Positions 14,217 to 23,178 of a stretch of 28,440 bases of DNA are shown piece by piece (within the stretch, counting starts at the first letter, position 1; the number at the start of each line of letters is the position of its first letter). The translations under genes and the position numbers were made by a program. This DNA comes from a virus. The stretch spans positions 1 through 28,440 of the IMG/VR virus record IMGVR_UViG_3300021425_000132; one strand, 5' to 3'. The notes beneath the pieces were generated by a model. It did not search any database, had not been told where the DNA came from, and was given only the letters and a program-made list of their open reading frames with translations.

Positions 14217-14235
14217 CCATTTGCGTGACGCCACG

Positions 14236-14273
14236 AAAGAGGGGTCGCTGACGTCCACAGCGGCCCCTCTTTT
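14236..14273. terminator. Bidirectional intrinsic terminator between convergent operons
   Basis: AAAGAGGGG-T-CGCTG, seven-base loop, CAGCG-G-CCCCTCTTTT: a 14-pair stem with one T-G mismatch position. It has a T run on the plus strand and the matching A run that gives T on the minus strand. It ends the recombination operon (SSB stop at 14216) and the lysis operon (stop at 14302). Confidence 0.88.
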
Positions 14274-14301
14274 GCATCCCCAACCCTGGGTAGCGAGTCC
14301 A

Positions 14302-14604
14302 CTATACCAGAGGCTTGCGGGCCTGTGTCAGACTGTATGCCCCGCAGCCCGCGAGCGTGGTCGCGATGGCCTCGATGAGGATACGCAGCAGGCTCTGCCA
14401 ATCACCAGACAGACGGCCCGTAGCACCGGCCACGATGACGCAGATGGCCAACGAGGCCAAGAACACGGCCAGCACGATGGTCGCGACTGATTGGCCCTTG
14501 AAGGGCACCACAGGCAGCTTCTCCGCTGCATTAGTGACCACCGAGGCCACTGGGCCAGCGAGGATGGGCAGAGCCGCCCCGAGAATTGCGCCGAAGTCTA
14601 CCAT
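14302..14604 (-). CDS. Holin-like membrane protein
   Basis: A 100-residue protein with three hydrophobic segments (about residues 4-24, 38-60 and 72-92) joined by short polar loops and ending in a basic tail (TQARKPLV), as in class I holins that open the inner membrane to release the endolysin. The ATG at 14604 has GGGAGGGCAAG upstream and overlaps the endolysin stop at 14598. It is the last gene before the convergent terminator. No dual-start motif was seen. Confidence 0.78.
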   Translation of the reverse strand: MVDFGAILGAALPILAGPVASVVTNAAEKLPVVPFKGQSVATIVLAVFLASLAICVIVAGATGRLSGDWQSLLRILIEAIATTLAGCGAYSLTQARKPLV

Positions 14605-14963
14605 CTTGCCCTCCCTTGCCGCACGTCGACATGGATCCAGCGGCTGTATTTTCCGATGCCCCCATTAGCGAAGGCGGGCACCTGCTCGGCCAGCGCGGCC
14701 AACTCGTTAGGTGTCAGGGTCTTGCTCCAGACGTCGGCAGCGACGCCCTGCATATGCTGACTGAACTTCGCGCCACCCACGGCTGCGTTGTGTGCCGGGC
14801 AGCGATAACCAGAGGTGACCACCAGAGGGCCACCGGCCAAGTCGCGCAGTTGTTGCAGCGCCTGGGCGAGCACCTGCAAATTCTTGACCACACCCACCGG
14901 GGCCGTGCAGCCACACTTGCACTCCATTTCCCGAAGGCTGAAATTAGCACTGAGCATTGTCAT
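14598..14963 (-). CDS. Endolysin, M15-type peptidase
   Basis: A 121-residue zinc peptidase of the M15 family (D-alanyl-D-alanine carboxypeptidase/L-Ala-D-Glu endopeptidase type) that cuts peptidoglycan peptides for lysis. Zinc ligands are visible: SQHMQGVAADV (His70, Asp77) and RWIHVDV (His111). VTSGYRCPAHNAAVGG is the usual substrate-site motif. The ATG at 14963 makes an ATGA overlap with the upstream XhlA-like gene. No signal peptide or cell-wall-binding domain is present, so it depends on a holin, supplied by the next gene. Confidence 0.92.
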   Translation of the reverse strand: MTMLSANFSLREMECKCGCTAPVGVVKNLQVLAQALQQLRDLAGGPLVVTSGYRCPAHNAAVGGAKFSQHMQGVAADVWSKTLTPNELAALAEQVPAFANGGIGKYSRWIHVDVRQGRARW

Positions 14964-15196
14964 TGGCTGATACCTCGTACCAGGCTGGTGACCGCTGCAC
15001 CGACAGCTAGTGTGACCAGGCCACCAACCCAACGCATCCAACCCTCAAGGCGTTCTACGCGTGACTGGAGGCCCTTCACGCTGCCATCAGTCGAGCCAAC
15101 GAGGGCCTTGTGGATGTCTGACACCTGGGCCTCCACGTGGGATAACCGCTGGTCAATGCTGGCGAGAGTCGGCAAGGGGTCGGTGGGAGGTGTCAT
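14960..15196 (-). CDS. XhlA-like coiled-coil membrane protein (lysis cassette)
   Basis: A 78-residue protein with a coiled coil (about 12-52, SIDQRLSHVEAQVSDIHKAL) and one C-terminal membrane segment (about 54-74, VGGLVTLAVGAAVTSLV). This layout matches the XhlA family of holin accessory proteins. It directly precedes the endolysin and could help or time the holin. A spanin role is also possible, but the order (coiled coil first, membrane segment last) and the lack of a lipobox argue for XhlA. The ATG at 15196 has only a weak ribosome site. A 37-base gap separates it from the tail collar gene. Confidence 0.75.
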   Translation of the reverse strand: MTPPTDPLPTLASIDQRLSHVEAQVSDIHKALVGSTDGSVKGLQSRVERLEGWMRWVGGLVTLAVGAAVTSLVRGISQ

Positions 15197-15233
15197 TGCT
15201 CAAGTGTAGCGGCCCCCTGCCGGGCGTGCAACC

Positions 15234-15710
15234 TCAATAGCTTATGACGTAGTGGACTGGGAAGTTTTTAGGCCGGGCCTCTGAACCCGTCGAGGACGTG
15301 TCAAAAGTGCCGTGCTGTGTGTTGCCCGTGCCAGTAAACGATACCGAATAACCTGCTGTTGGCTGCTTGTATGCTGTGTATTCGTGGACGTGCGCCTTGT
15401 TATCGTCGGCTTGATAACTGCCCATTGTGCGGCCAGAGTCGTACCCCTTCCCGTCATCTAGGCCGCGCAGAAACACGCCGCGAAAGTCGGGTAGATTGAA
15501 GGTCGTACTGCCATCGCCCACCCCGTAGGTCGTGCCGATAGCGGCGAACAGGTCAGCGTAAGTGCTGCGGCTGACAGGTGAGCCATCGCAATACAGCCAC
15601 CCATCAATTGGCGCACCAGGCACGTAGGCCAAAGCCTGAATACTGCCGACGGGTACAGTTGTCCGATTAAGCTTTGCGGCCGTAATGGTCTCGCCTGTCG
15701 TCCAGGTCAT
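15234..15710 (-). CDS. Tail collar domain fibre protein
   Basis: A 158-residue protein with the phage tail collar domain: VGSIQALAYVPGAPIDGWLY, then GVGDGSTTFNLPDFRGVFLRG. A histidine-containing end follows (KAHVHEYTAY). This domain is found in short tail fibres and receptor-binding proteins. It overlaps the preceding tail gene by TAATG and is the last gene of the tail module before lysis. The short C-terminus (ARPKNFPVHYVISY) is typical of the family. Confidence 0.9.
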   Translation of the reverse strand: MTWTTGETITAAKLNRTTVPVGSIQALAYVPGAPIDGWLYCDGSPVSRSTYADLFAAIGTTYGVGDGSTTFNLPDFRGVFLRGLDDGKGYDSGRTMGSYQADDNKAHVHEYTAYKQPTAGYSVSFTGTGNTQHGTFDTSSTGSEARPKNFPVHYVISY

Positions 15711-16162
15711 TATGCTGCCCCCAGATTGATCGTCCAGTTGAAGGTGATGGCCACCGCTGCGGTCTTGTTGATGACCGGCGAAAGTAGCACCCGTGCAAAC
15801 ATCGTACCGCCGCTCGCAGCGTTAAACAATCCCGCCTCGCTCAGTGCTAGGCTGTTCGCCGAGCCGCTCGCGAGGTAGTACGAGACCACCAGCTGCTGCG
15901 CGTTGCTTGTCCTTTGTGTCACGGTGTCGCGGAATTGCTCGTCACCCAGGCTGGCCTGCGATGCCGAGACCGCGCCCGTATCGATGCCGACCGCGAAGTG
16001 AGTGAGCCCTGCTACGCTGTCACCGTCGAGCAGGTCGCGAATCAAATCCAGGCCGCTGGATACGACCAGGTTCTTATGCTCCTGCTGGCTCACGATGGCC
16101 CCTGTGGTCGCGTCTTGTATTGTTACCTGCACGTTAGCCGACACGTTCACCTGGTTCGTCAT
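15710..16162 (-). CDS. Tail protein, probable fibre or baseplate component
   Basis: A 150-residue beta-rich protein (NVSANVQVTIQDATTGAIVS, LDLIRDLLDGDSVAGLTHFAVG). It resembles small tail proteins found between the hub and the collar fibre in many phages, with a conserved HFAVGIDTG-like block and an end of INLGAA type. It starts at ATG 16162 behind GAGGTAG and is coupled to the hub gene. The exact role is unknown. Confidence 0.72.
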   Translation of the reverse strand: MTNQVNVSANVQVTIQDATTGAIVSQQEHKNLVVSSGLDLIRDLLDGDSVAGLTHFAVGIDTGAVSASQASLGDEQFRDTVTQRTSNAQQLVVSYYLASGSANSLALSEAGLFNAASGGTMFARVLLSPVINKTAAVAITFNWTINLGAA

Positions 16163-17727
16163 ACGCCTACCTCGCTGTACCCTACCAGGGCTGTGCCGAC
16201 CGTGCTCACGGGAGCCGCTGACGTTGCCGTGATGGAGTCGGTCAGTGTGACCTGCTCCGAGGCCGACCGCAGCAACACCACCACCTCATTCTCTCGGAAC
16301 TCAATCACGCGGCCCTCACCAGACAAGGCCTTGAAGAATGATTCCCAGCCGCCGATAGACTCGCCATCAAGGGCTTCGACCGTGTACACAAGCTGATTGC
16401 CGAACCGATCCGTAGCACTCACCTGGTCAACCAACCACGAGCCGCTGACACTGTGTGGCGCGAAGCTCGCCGTGAGCAACTGCCCAGGATGCAGGCCGGG
16501 CTGGTCGGTCTCGAAGCGAAGGCGCCGGGGAATCTGACCGTATCGCCTTAGGAGCCCTTGGGCAATCTGTAGGGCGCTGTCATCGTCATTCAGGTTGGCT
16601 CTGTCCTCGATTGACTCCCACACACCAGAGCCGCCAGAGATGGCCGCCTGCTGCGTTATCTGGGCGTCGTCCTGAGCATTGACCAAGATCGGGAATTGGC
16701 CCTGATAGGTCACAGCGATGGTCACGCCAGCGCCCACGGCGGCTGCGCCATCGTCCTGGGCGAATACCGCATCGCCAAGAACATAGAACCAATCCGCTGT
16801 CGTCGTGCTGCCCCGGATGGCGGTACTAGCGCCGACGCCGCCCACCGTGATCGTAAAGGGCGCATCGGCCACGGGAAACGACAGCGTGAAGGTCTTAGCC
16901 GTGCCGTCACCCACGAAATTCTCGGTGCGCTGCGCGGTCTTGTCGACACCGGCACGGATAATCTGCCGGTTGCGGTAGGTCTCTGAGGCCTTGGTGATGC
17001 TGACTCGCCGGGCGTTGTCCGCGTCGATCACAAAAGGCGCTGCGATGGCCGACCGTGGCTTGAAGTATAGGTCTCGGTTGTCATCAATCCACCACGCCCA
17101 GCCAGTCACGCTGGCGAGTTCGTCGAACACGGCAGAGGCCGTGACGTAATTGAATTTGATCGGGTCAATCACAATCCCGCCCGTGTCCACGTTGGTGGTC
17201 GTGACGTTATCGCCGGCCATAAAGTTCGTGACCACATCGGTCACAATGTCATTGAGCGTCTGTGAGCCCGCCTCATAGGTGGCCGCCACGAGCCGCCGGT
17301 CGGCGAGGGCGTCGAAGGAAACGCACTCAACCTCGCGACGCAACCAGGATTGATTGCCGTCGATCACCAGCGCCTCGCCCACGCTGTCGATCAGGCCACC
17401 AAATATCGCCTCGTCCTCGGCATCCAACGTATCGCCTGCCTCGGTCGTCAGCGTCTCGCCTGCCTCGGTGATGAGGGTCACAGACTGCGTGAGCCCAACC
17501 ACCGCGCCGACCTCGACAGCAATATTCTCATCAATGGCAATCTGCTCGCCGACCTCGGTGATGATATCCTCGTCATTCTCGGTGGCCAGAGCAGCCGTAA
17601 GCGTGGCATCAGCCACGAGGACGAAGGACAGACGGCTGCGCGTGTTCAGACGGTCTGACAGCCGCAGAGAACCCACCTCGGTTATCGAGGTTACGTTGCT
17701 GCCTGCGACCGTCAGCGTTAATGTCAC
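16159..17727 (-). CDS. Tail hub/baseplate protein (late control D or gp27-like)
   Basis: A 522-residue protein. Its N-terminal 45 residues and the block SAVFDELASVTGWAWWIDDN then DLYFKPRSAIAAPF are typical of phage tail hub proteins that close the tail tube tip. A later domain (about 285-350) carries TITVGGVGASTA and an FPILVNAQDD block. Residues about 55-106 hold an acidic insertion with TEVGE, TEAGETLTTEAGD and LDAEDE repeats, also seen in the protein at 25017-25505. GTG 17727 overlaps the upstream stop (17724) as GTGA and has GGAGGTG before it. Confidence 0.78.
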   Translation of the reverse strand: MTLTLTVAGSNVTSITEVGSLRLSDRLNTRSRLSFVLVADATLTAALATENDEDIITEVGEQIAIDENIAVEVGAVVGLTQSVTLITEAGETLTTEAGDTLDAEDEAIFGGLIDSVGEALVIDGNQSWLRREVECVSFDALADRRLVAATYEAGSQTLNDIVTDVVTNFMAGDNVTTTNVDTGGIVIDPIKFNYVTASAVFDELASVTGWAWWIDDNRDLYFKPRSAIAAPFVIDADNARRVSITKASETYRNRQIIRAGVDKTAQRTENFVGDGTAKTFTLSFPVADAPFTITVGGVGASTAIRGSTTTADWFYVLGDAVFAQDDGAAAVGAGVTIAVTYQGQFPILVNAQDDAQITQQAAISGGSGVWESIEDRANLNDDDSALQIAQGLLRRYGQIPRRLRFETDQPGLHPGQLLTASFAPHSVSGSWLVDQVSATDRFGNQLVYTVEALDGESIGGWESFFKALSGEGRVIEFRENEVVVLLRSASEQVTLTDSITATSAAPVSTVGTALVGYSEVGV

Positions 17728-18098
17728 GCCGTGGGCACCTCAAGCCATAGCTGGTCATCTTCTGACCACGTATACATCTTGCCATCCTGAGGATAGGGTA
17801 CCGGGGCATCCCACAGACAGGTATCCTCATTCAGCACCCACGAAGGAAACGTCTTGGGCGGGATGAAGGCATCACGCGCTTCGTCGAACAGGTAGCCGAT
17901 ACCCGCATAATTCTTTCGGAAGGGCGTTCCACCGTTAGCGTGGGCACCGCCGCGCGTGTTGTAGCTGGTGCGCTTGCAGGGCTTGCCACGATAGGCACCA
18001 TAATGGGCTTCCCAGTCGACGCCTTCTTCGCCTTCATTCTTGCCGGTGATGACCTCAACAACTAAGTTATTCTCATCGAGAAATGCATAATGAGCCAT
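17724..18098 (-). CDS. Conserved small phage tail-region protein
   Basis: A 124-residue protein (MAHYAFLDENNLVVEVITG, then GGTPFRKNYAGIGYLFDEARD, then DAFIPPKTFPSWVLNEDTCLW). Near-identical small proteins occur next to tail fibre genes of many phages, but no function is established to my knowledge. ATG 18098 overlaps the glycine-rich gene stop as TAATG and has GGAG upstream; the ATG at 18107 is the less likely start. It may be a tail-tip or fibre-assembly factor, from position only. Confidence 0.8.
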   Translation of the reverse strand: MAHYAFLDENNLVVEVITGKNEGEEGVDWEAHYGAYRGKPCKRTSYNTRGGAHANGGTPFRKNYAGIGYLFDEARDAFIPPKTFPSWVLNEDTCLWDAPVPYPQDGKMYTWSEDDQLWLEVPTA

Positions 18099-19012
18099 TA
18101 TGTCCACTCCACATCGCCGGTCCCGGCGGTGATTGTTGTCACGCTATAGCCCCCGGCAGTCGATGTGCTCAGGGTCAGGCCACCGCCTGGATTTGAGATT
18201 GTGTAGGCGTCTGGGTATTTGAGGATGACGACACCTGAGCCGCCGCTGCCAGAAACGAAGTTACCCGAACCCGCACCGCCGCCGCCGCCGCCTGTGTTTG
18301 TCGATCCGCTTGATCCACTTGCACCATCATCGCCACCCGCACCACCACCACCTGACGCAGTTCCGCCTGTTAGTGCAATACCCGCACCACCACCGCCGCC
18401 GCCAGCACGCTCAACGGATGACCCTGTAATTGACGATAAAACACCTAAACCACCAGTCGTAGATGTGACAGACCCACCATTAATGCCAATACCGCCCGCA
18501 CCACCACCGGAGCCACCACTTTGGTATGTTTCCGGCCCATTAGAGCCTCTTCCGCCTGCGTACCCTTGATTGGTAGTACCACTGCCGCCTGTTCCTCCAG
18601 TTGTTGCGCCTCCACCATCAGCGCCGCCGCCGCCGCCGCTTCCCCCGGTTGCACCATTGCTTCCATTGTTTCCAGATCCTGAACCGGCACCACCGCCGCC
18701 CGTGCTGGTTATTGTGCCAAATATAGAGTTTCCACCATTTGTGCCAACCCCTGAATTAGTAGTGCTTCCGGTTCCGCCTCCGCCAACGGTCACAGCGTAG
18801 GTTGTAGCAGTTGAAAGAGAGAGTGCGGTTTCTGCCGATGCGCCGCCGCCGCTATTTTCTCCGGTGACACTCGACCGATAGCCACCTGCCCCAGCCCCAC
18901 CGCCACGGTTAGCACCACCACCACCACCCGCAGCGATGACAAGGTATTCGACGGTGAGTGCAGGAGGTGCGGCAGCCGCGAACCTGTAAGGATTGATTAT
19001 GAAGGTATCCAT
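18098..19012 (-). CDS. Glycine-rich tail-tip/receptor-binding protein
   Basis: A 304-residue protein with a short N-terminal attachment block (DTFIINPYRF, then TVEYLVIAAGGGGG) and about 200 residues of Gly/Ser/Thr/Ala repeats such as GGSGGGGGADGGG, with several poly-Gly runs. The end (GVVILKYPDAYTISNPGG) is the standard closing block of this family. Such glycine-rich proteins sit at phage tail tips and are thought to contact the receptor through packed polyglycine helices. The low-complexity DNA can expand or shrink by slippage, giving receptor variation. It follows the gene at 19013 by TAAATG. Confidence 0.8.
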   Translation of the reverse strand: MDTFIINPYRFAAAAPPALTVEYLVIAAGGGGGANRGGGAGAGGYRSSVTGENSGGGASAETALSLSTATTYAVTVGGGGTGSTTNSGVGTNGGNSIFGTITSTGGGGAGSGSGNNGSNGATGGSGGGGGADGGGATTGGTGGSGTTNQGYAGGRGSNGPETYQSGGSGGGAGGIGINGGSVTSTTGGLGVLSSITGSSVERAGGGGGGAGIALTGGTASGGGGAGGDDGASGSSGSTNTGGGGGGAGSGNFVSGSGGSGVVILKYPDAYTISNPGGGLTLSTSTAGGYSVTTITAGTGDVEWT

Positions 19013-19696
19013 TTAGCCCCTCACGTAGTACACGTAGACCTTGAGGCCAGCGGCAGACGTTCCCGCGGAATCAATCTCAAATTCCAATTTATCCCCGTCC
19101 AAAATAGCCGTCGTGGTCAAGGCAGGCTGCGTGGTTGCGTCGTCGCTGTCGGTCTCGTTGGCCTCGATTGTAATTTTGTCGGTCGTCATCACCGACGTAC
19201 CGCCCTTGTGAATGTCCACCACTACATCACCGCTGCTTGATGCTGTGGTCAGTACGCCGCGCACGTCCTTAAGGGTCATCGCGAAAGGCGCCAGAATCGT
19301 GACCTTAACGCCCGTGGTCAGCGCCGTTGTCTCGTCCGAGCAGGCCACGATAAAGCAGCCTTCAGGATAGCCCCAAGACGTGTCGGTGCCATCGGTTACC
19401 AGCGCCTTGTCTGCGTTGCTTGTCTGCGATGGGAAGTCTGCGATGTCATCGACGCTTGAGCCGGTCTTATCGATCTTGCTCCAAGCGATGGCCGCGCTCG
19501 CGTCGATCTCAGTGTTAGTGATTCCACTCAAGCGCGCTAGGGGCACCGTGCCGCTCGTCAGGTTGGTTGCGTTCAGATTGGCCAACACTTGCGCCACAGT
19601 GGCCTTCACGGTCGCGCTGCTTTGCACCACGGGCAGCACCTCGGTGCCCGCCAGCGTGCTGGCCGCGTTTAGTTCACTTATCTTCTTCTGTGTCAC
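19013..19696 (-). CDS. Tail fibre or tail-tip protein
   Basis: A 227-residue protein whose first 40 residues (KKISELNAASTLAGTEVLPVVQ) are a common phage fibre N-terminus, followed by a repeat-like LARLSGITNTEIDASAAIAW region and a C-terminal beta domain (about 105-227) of carbohydrate-binding appearance. GTG 19696 overlaps the tape measure stop and has GGGGGT upstream. Placement between tape measure and the glycine-rich tip supports a tail tip or fibre role. Confidence 0.78.
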   Translation of the reverse strand: MTQKKISELNAASTLAGTEVLPVVQSSATVKATVAQVLANLNATNLTSGTVPLARLSGITNTEIDASAAIAWSKIDKTGSSVDDIADFPSQTSNADKALVTDGTDTSWGYPEGCFIVACSDETTALTTGVKVTILAPFAMTLKDVRGVLTTASSSGDVVVDIHKGGTSVMTTDKITIEANETDSDDATTQPALTTTAILDGDKLEFEIDSAGTSAAGLKVYVYYVRG

Positions 19697-22600
19697 GCTC
19701 TTACCCCCATCGTCCTTAGCTCACTCACGAGCAGCCTGCCGAGGCCCTGGGCGTCCTCGCGCGTCCATTTGCCATTCCCAGTATAGTTTACATTGACCAC
19801 CATGCCACCCTCGCCCTTACCTGACGCTGCGATGCCTGCACCGATTTGACGGTAGACCGACTCATTGAGTGGCAGTACCGCCTCGTGGTTACGGCCCTCA
19901 CCAACAATGGCCACCGTTGGGCTCTTGACGAGGCCGCCGTTGGCCATCTCCGGCAGCACCGCGAGGCTGCGCATCGTCGAGTCCGCGAAGGTGGCAGGTA
20001 TCGCTTTGCCGCTCTGTAGCTTCCGAATCCAGTCGCTGATCTCATTTGCACGAGCCAATATCTTGGCGTACTCGGCTGTCTCGCGGCCCCCGGCCATATT
20101 GGAGATGCGGGTAAGCTCATCGAGGTAATGGCGCTGTTGCGTCCTCAGCGTCTCAATAGCGCCTTTGTCCACCTTCACGTCTGGGGTCGAACGCGACGCC
20201 CTGGCTGCCGAGATGGCCGCCGTGCCCTCTGCTACCTTGGTGCGTGCCGCAGGGAGCACATCGGAAACCATTGTATCCAGCGCCTGAAAAACTGGTTTTA
20301 ATCGCTCGGTTTCTGCGGTTATGCCGTCACCAAGGGCCTTCACTGCCTTTTTAAACGCCTCGCTCATTGGATCGCCAGCATTGTCGATGACAGCCTGCCG
20401 CAGGTCGGCTAGGTTCTTCATCATCTCGCCGGAGATGAGCGCCTCGAAGATGCCGTTGATCACGTTGTCTCGCAGGGCTGCCCGCAAGTTGTCACCCCAT
20501 TCGGCTACATTGTTTAAGAAGTCCTTGCCGGCCTGACGGAAGGCCCCGGCTAGGCTGTTCTGGATGCCGTCACGCACCCGCTGCGCCTCCTCTTCGGCCT
20601 TGCGCATTTCCTCGGTCGTTTTTCGCACTTCTTCTTGCGTGCTTTGCCACCATTGATACATTGCCGTCCCAGCAATGACGACAGCGCCAGTAATAGCAAG
20701 GATGGCCGCGAGGATGGGATTAGTAACAAACAATGCGCTGAGGCCCTGTAGGGCCGTCCCAACGGCTGCGATAGCTGAAGGTATCTGGGCCAAGGCGATG
20801 GCCGCCTGTACGCCCGCCTGCGCGAACTTAATGGCCGCTGCTGCGCCCGTAATACCAAACGATTCAGCAAGCGTACCCAGATTGCCGAGCAGGCTGTTTG
20901 TCGCGTTAAACACATCGCCCATTGATGACGCAACCTGCGTTAGGCTCGCCTGCTTTGCGTCGAGTGCCGCCTTGACTTTTGCAAGCTTCTGAGCCGCTTC
21001 GTCGTAGGCTGCATTGCCGGGCCTTAGACCTTTGTCGATGAGGCTCACAAGAACACCTTCGGCAGACTTGATGCCCTCCGCTGTCGCGTCCCATTCTTTT
21101 CCAAGCACCTTAGCCGCAAAAGACTGATTAGCAAGGGCCGTGCTGGCCTGGTCGATGACGCCATAAGCCTGAGCCGTGGCCGCTCCGCCGTTGACGCTGG
21201 CCGCCGTGAACCGCTCAAGCTCTGCCCGGGCATTGACCGCCTGCACCGAGAACTTACCAAAAGCGGATTCAATGGCCGATAAGTTCTCCTTGTAGGCCTT
21301 AGCTCGCGCGCCGGCCACATCAAACGAGCGCCCCTGGCTTGCGGCCTGGGCATCAACCTCGCGCAGTGCTGCGCCCAACTTACCAAGCGCCATCGCCATC
21401 GCCTCGAATCGGTCGTAGGCTTGTTGGTTGACCTTGGTCAGCCTAGCAAATGCAGCCTCGGCTTTGCGCGCCTCGACCTCTGCCGCCTTGAGGGCCTTTG
21501 CTTTTTTGGACGCGGCCCCGGTGGCCTGCTGCGCCGCTGCCTTGAGCCCTAGCATTTCTGCCGTGACTTTGCCGGTTGCGTCTTTTGCTATGCCCGCAGC
21601 CTTGCTGTAACCCACGGTCAATTGTGACGATACGTCATCCATTGCATAGCGAACAGAGTCTGTTAACACAGAGCCTATGTCTCGCGCGCCTTCAAGGGCA
21701 GACCTCGCGGCTGCGGACATACTACCGCTCGTAGACTTTGCCCATCCACTTAGATGCGTGGTAGCGGTCTCGGAAAAGCGCGACACATAACCGCCCGCTT
21801 TCGCGAGCCCGACGCCAAGCGCGTTGGCGATCCTATCCCCAAAGGTCTCGCGGAAAAGTAGCCCGATGTACATCATTGCATCATTTACAATGCCGCGCAC
21901 ATCGTTGAATTGCCTCACAATGGCATTGCGTAGGCCCTGCACCGCCTGCGATGCATTATCCATCGCATACCAGACCGCATCTCGGATTAAGTCCCAATTG
22001 CGAATGATGACGTAGGCTCCCGCAGCCACAGCGGTTACAGCAGCCAACATCGGGGCAAATGCTAGGGTAGCCGACACAATAGCCGAAACCGCCGCTGTGC
22101 CAAAGGTGACCACGGCCGGGACAGCCACGCTAGCAAAGGCTGACGCCAGACCAAGAACGACCACCTTAGAGGCCGCTCCCATCTCGACGAAGGCACGCCC
22201 CGCAGAGTCCACCGCACCCTTAAGGCCCCGCTCGCTTATGGCCTCTGTAAGTTCACCGATAACCGCAGACAAAGCTTGAATTATTGGCGTAATATGGAAT
22301 GCCTCAATTATGGCCGTACCGATCTTAGTCAAGGCAATATCTGCACTATCTTGCAGATTAGACATTGCCCCGCTGAAGCTCTTTGACTGTTTGCTCATCA
22401 TATCGGGGAATTCTTGATTCATCCCGTTGATAATGCTTACAATGGCCGTATTGGCATCAATGGCGCCCTTCTCGGCCATCTTCATCGCCTGTGGCTGACT
22501 GACGCCAATCTCTTTAGCCAGCATCTTCCACGCGGGAATACCTCGCTCGGCAAGCTGGTTCATTTCCTCGGCGCTCACCTTGCCCTTAGCGGCCATCTGG

Positions 22601-23178
22601 CCCAGGGCCAGCGTGACACCATCAAGCACCTCCTTGCCGCCACCAAGGCCCGCTACAGCATTTCCAACTGCTGTCATAATGGGAATAACACCCTGGGCCT
22701 CAAAACCGAAGGCCAGGAGGCGCTTACTAGAATCCACAAGGCCGCGCAATTCAAATGGCGTAGTAGCCGCAAATTGAGTCAGATCACGCAAGAACTTATC
22801 GGCCTGCTGCGCCCCGCCAAGCATTGTGGTGAAACCTATCTTGGCCTGCTCAAGTTCTGCCGCGAGGGTGATAGCCCGTTGCCCCACCATCGCGATACCA
22901 CCAGCCACAGCCAAGAGGCCCACACCAGCCGCTGCGGTCTTGAGGCCACCAAGTCCACCGGCAAGTTCTCCAGCCGCACCAGTCGCCTGATTGGCCGATG
23001 CCACAAAGCGACCATTTGCAGCCCGCATCCTGCCATTGGCATCAATATAATTCCCTGACGCTGTATTTACTGATTTACCCAGGCCGTCTGCTGCCTTTGC
23101 CGCGGCGCCGAACCCAGAGATTAAACCTCTAATGTCGACACCGACCCGAACAAATAATTCAGCCGCTGCCGTTGCCAT
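19693..23178 (-). CDS. Tail tape measure protein
   Basis: A 1161-residue protein that sets tail length and travels with DNA into the host. The tape-measure N-terminal domain spans about 105-290 (GFTTMLGGAQQADKFLRD, then EEMNQLAERGIPAWKMLAKE). Hydrophobic segments lie at about 335-390 and 800-845, with long helical Ala/Lys-rich stretches between. The C-terminus (GGLVKSPTVAIVGEGRNHEA) is standard. Its length would suit a tail of roughly 170 nm under the usual 0.15 nm per residue rule. The ATG at 23178 overlaps the stop of the frameshift product as TAATG. Confidence 0.95.
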   Translation of the reverse strand: MATAAAELFVRVGVDIRGLISGFGAAAKAADGLGKSVNTASGNYIDANGRMRAANGRFVASANQATGAAGELAGGLGGLKTAAAGVGLLAVAGGIAMVGQRAITLAAELEQAKIGFTTMLGGAQQADKFLRDLTQFAATTPFELRGLVDSSKRLLAFGFEAQGVIPIMTAVGNAVAGLGGGKEVLDGVTLALGQMAAKGKVSAEEMNQLAERGIPAWKMLAKEIGVSQPQAMKMAEKGAIDANTAIVSIINGMNQEFPDMMSKQSKSFSGAMSNLQDSADIALTKIGTAIIEAFHITPIIQALSAVIGELTEAISERGLKGAVDSAGRAFVEMGAASKVVVLGLASAFASVAVPAVVTFGTAAVSAIVSATLAFAPMLAAVTAVAAGAYVIIRNWDLIRDAVWYAMDNASQAVQGLRNAIVRQFNDVRGIVNDAMMYIGLLFRETFGDRIANALGVGLAKAGGYVSRFSETATTHLSGWAKSTSGSMSAAARSALEGARDIGSVLTDSVRYAMDDVSSQLTVGYSKAAGIAKDATGKVTAEMLGLKAAAQQATGAASKKAKALKAAEVEARKAEAAFARLTKVNQQAYDRFEAMAMALGKLGAALREVDAQAASQGRSFDVAGARAKAYKENLSAIESAFGKFSVQAVNARAELERFTAASVNGGAATAQAYGVIDQASTALANQSFAAKVLGKEWDATAEGIKSAEGVLVSLIDKGLRPGNAAYDEAAQKLAKVKAALDAKQASLTQVASSMGDVFNATNSLLGNLGTLAESFGITGAAAAIKFAQAGVQAAIALAQIPSAIAAVGTALQGLSALFVTNPILAAILAITGAVVIAGTAMYQWWQSTQEEVRKTTEEMRKAEEEAQRVRDGIQNSLAGAFRQAGKDFLNNVAEWGDNLRAALRDNVINGIFEALISGEMMKNLADLRQAVIDNAGDPMSEAFKKAVKALGDGITAETERLKPVFQALDTMVSDVLPAARTKVAEGTAAISAARASRSTPDVKVDKGAIETLRTQQRHYLDELTRISNMAGGRETAEYAKILARANEISDWIRKLQSGKAIPATFADSTMRSLAVLPEMANGGLVKSPTVAIVGEGRNHEAVLPLNESVYRQIGAGIAASGKGEGGMVVNVNYTGNGKWTREDAQGLGRLLVSELRTMGVRA

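Noticed and set aside
18219-18569. Plus-strand proline-rich frame of 116 residues
   Set aside because: It is the mirror of the glycine codons of the glycine-rich tail gene, not a separate protein.
15234-19012. Diversity-generating retroelement targeting tail-tip genes
   Set aside because: No reverse transcriptase and no template/variable repeat pair were seen anywhere in the window.
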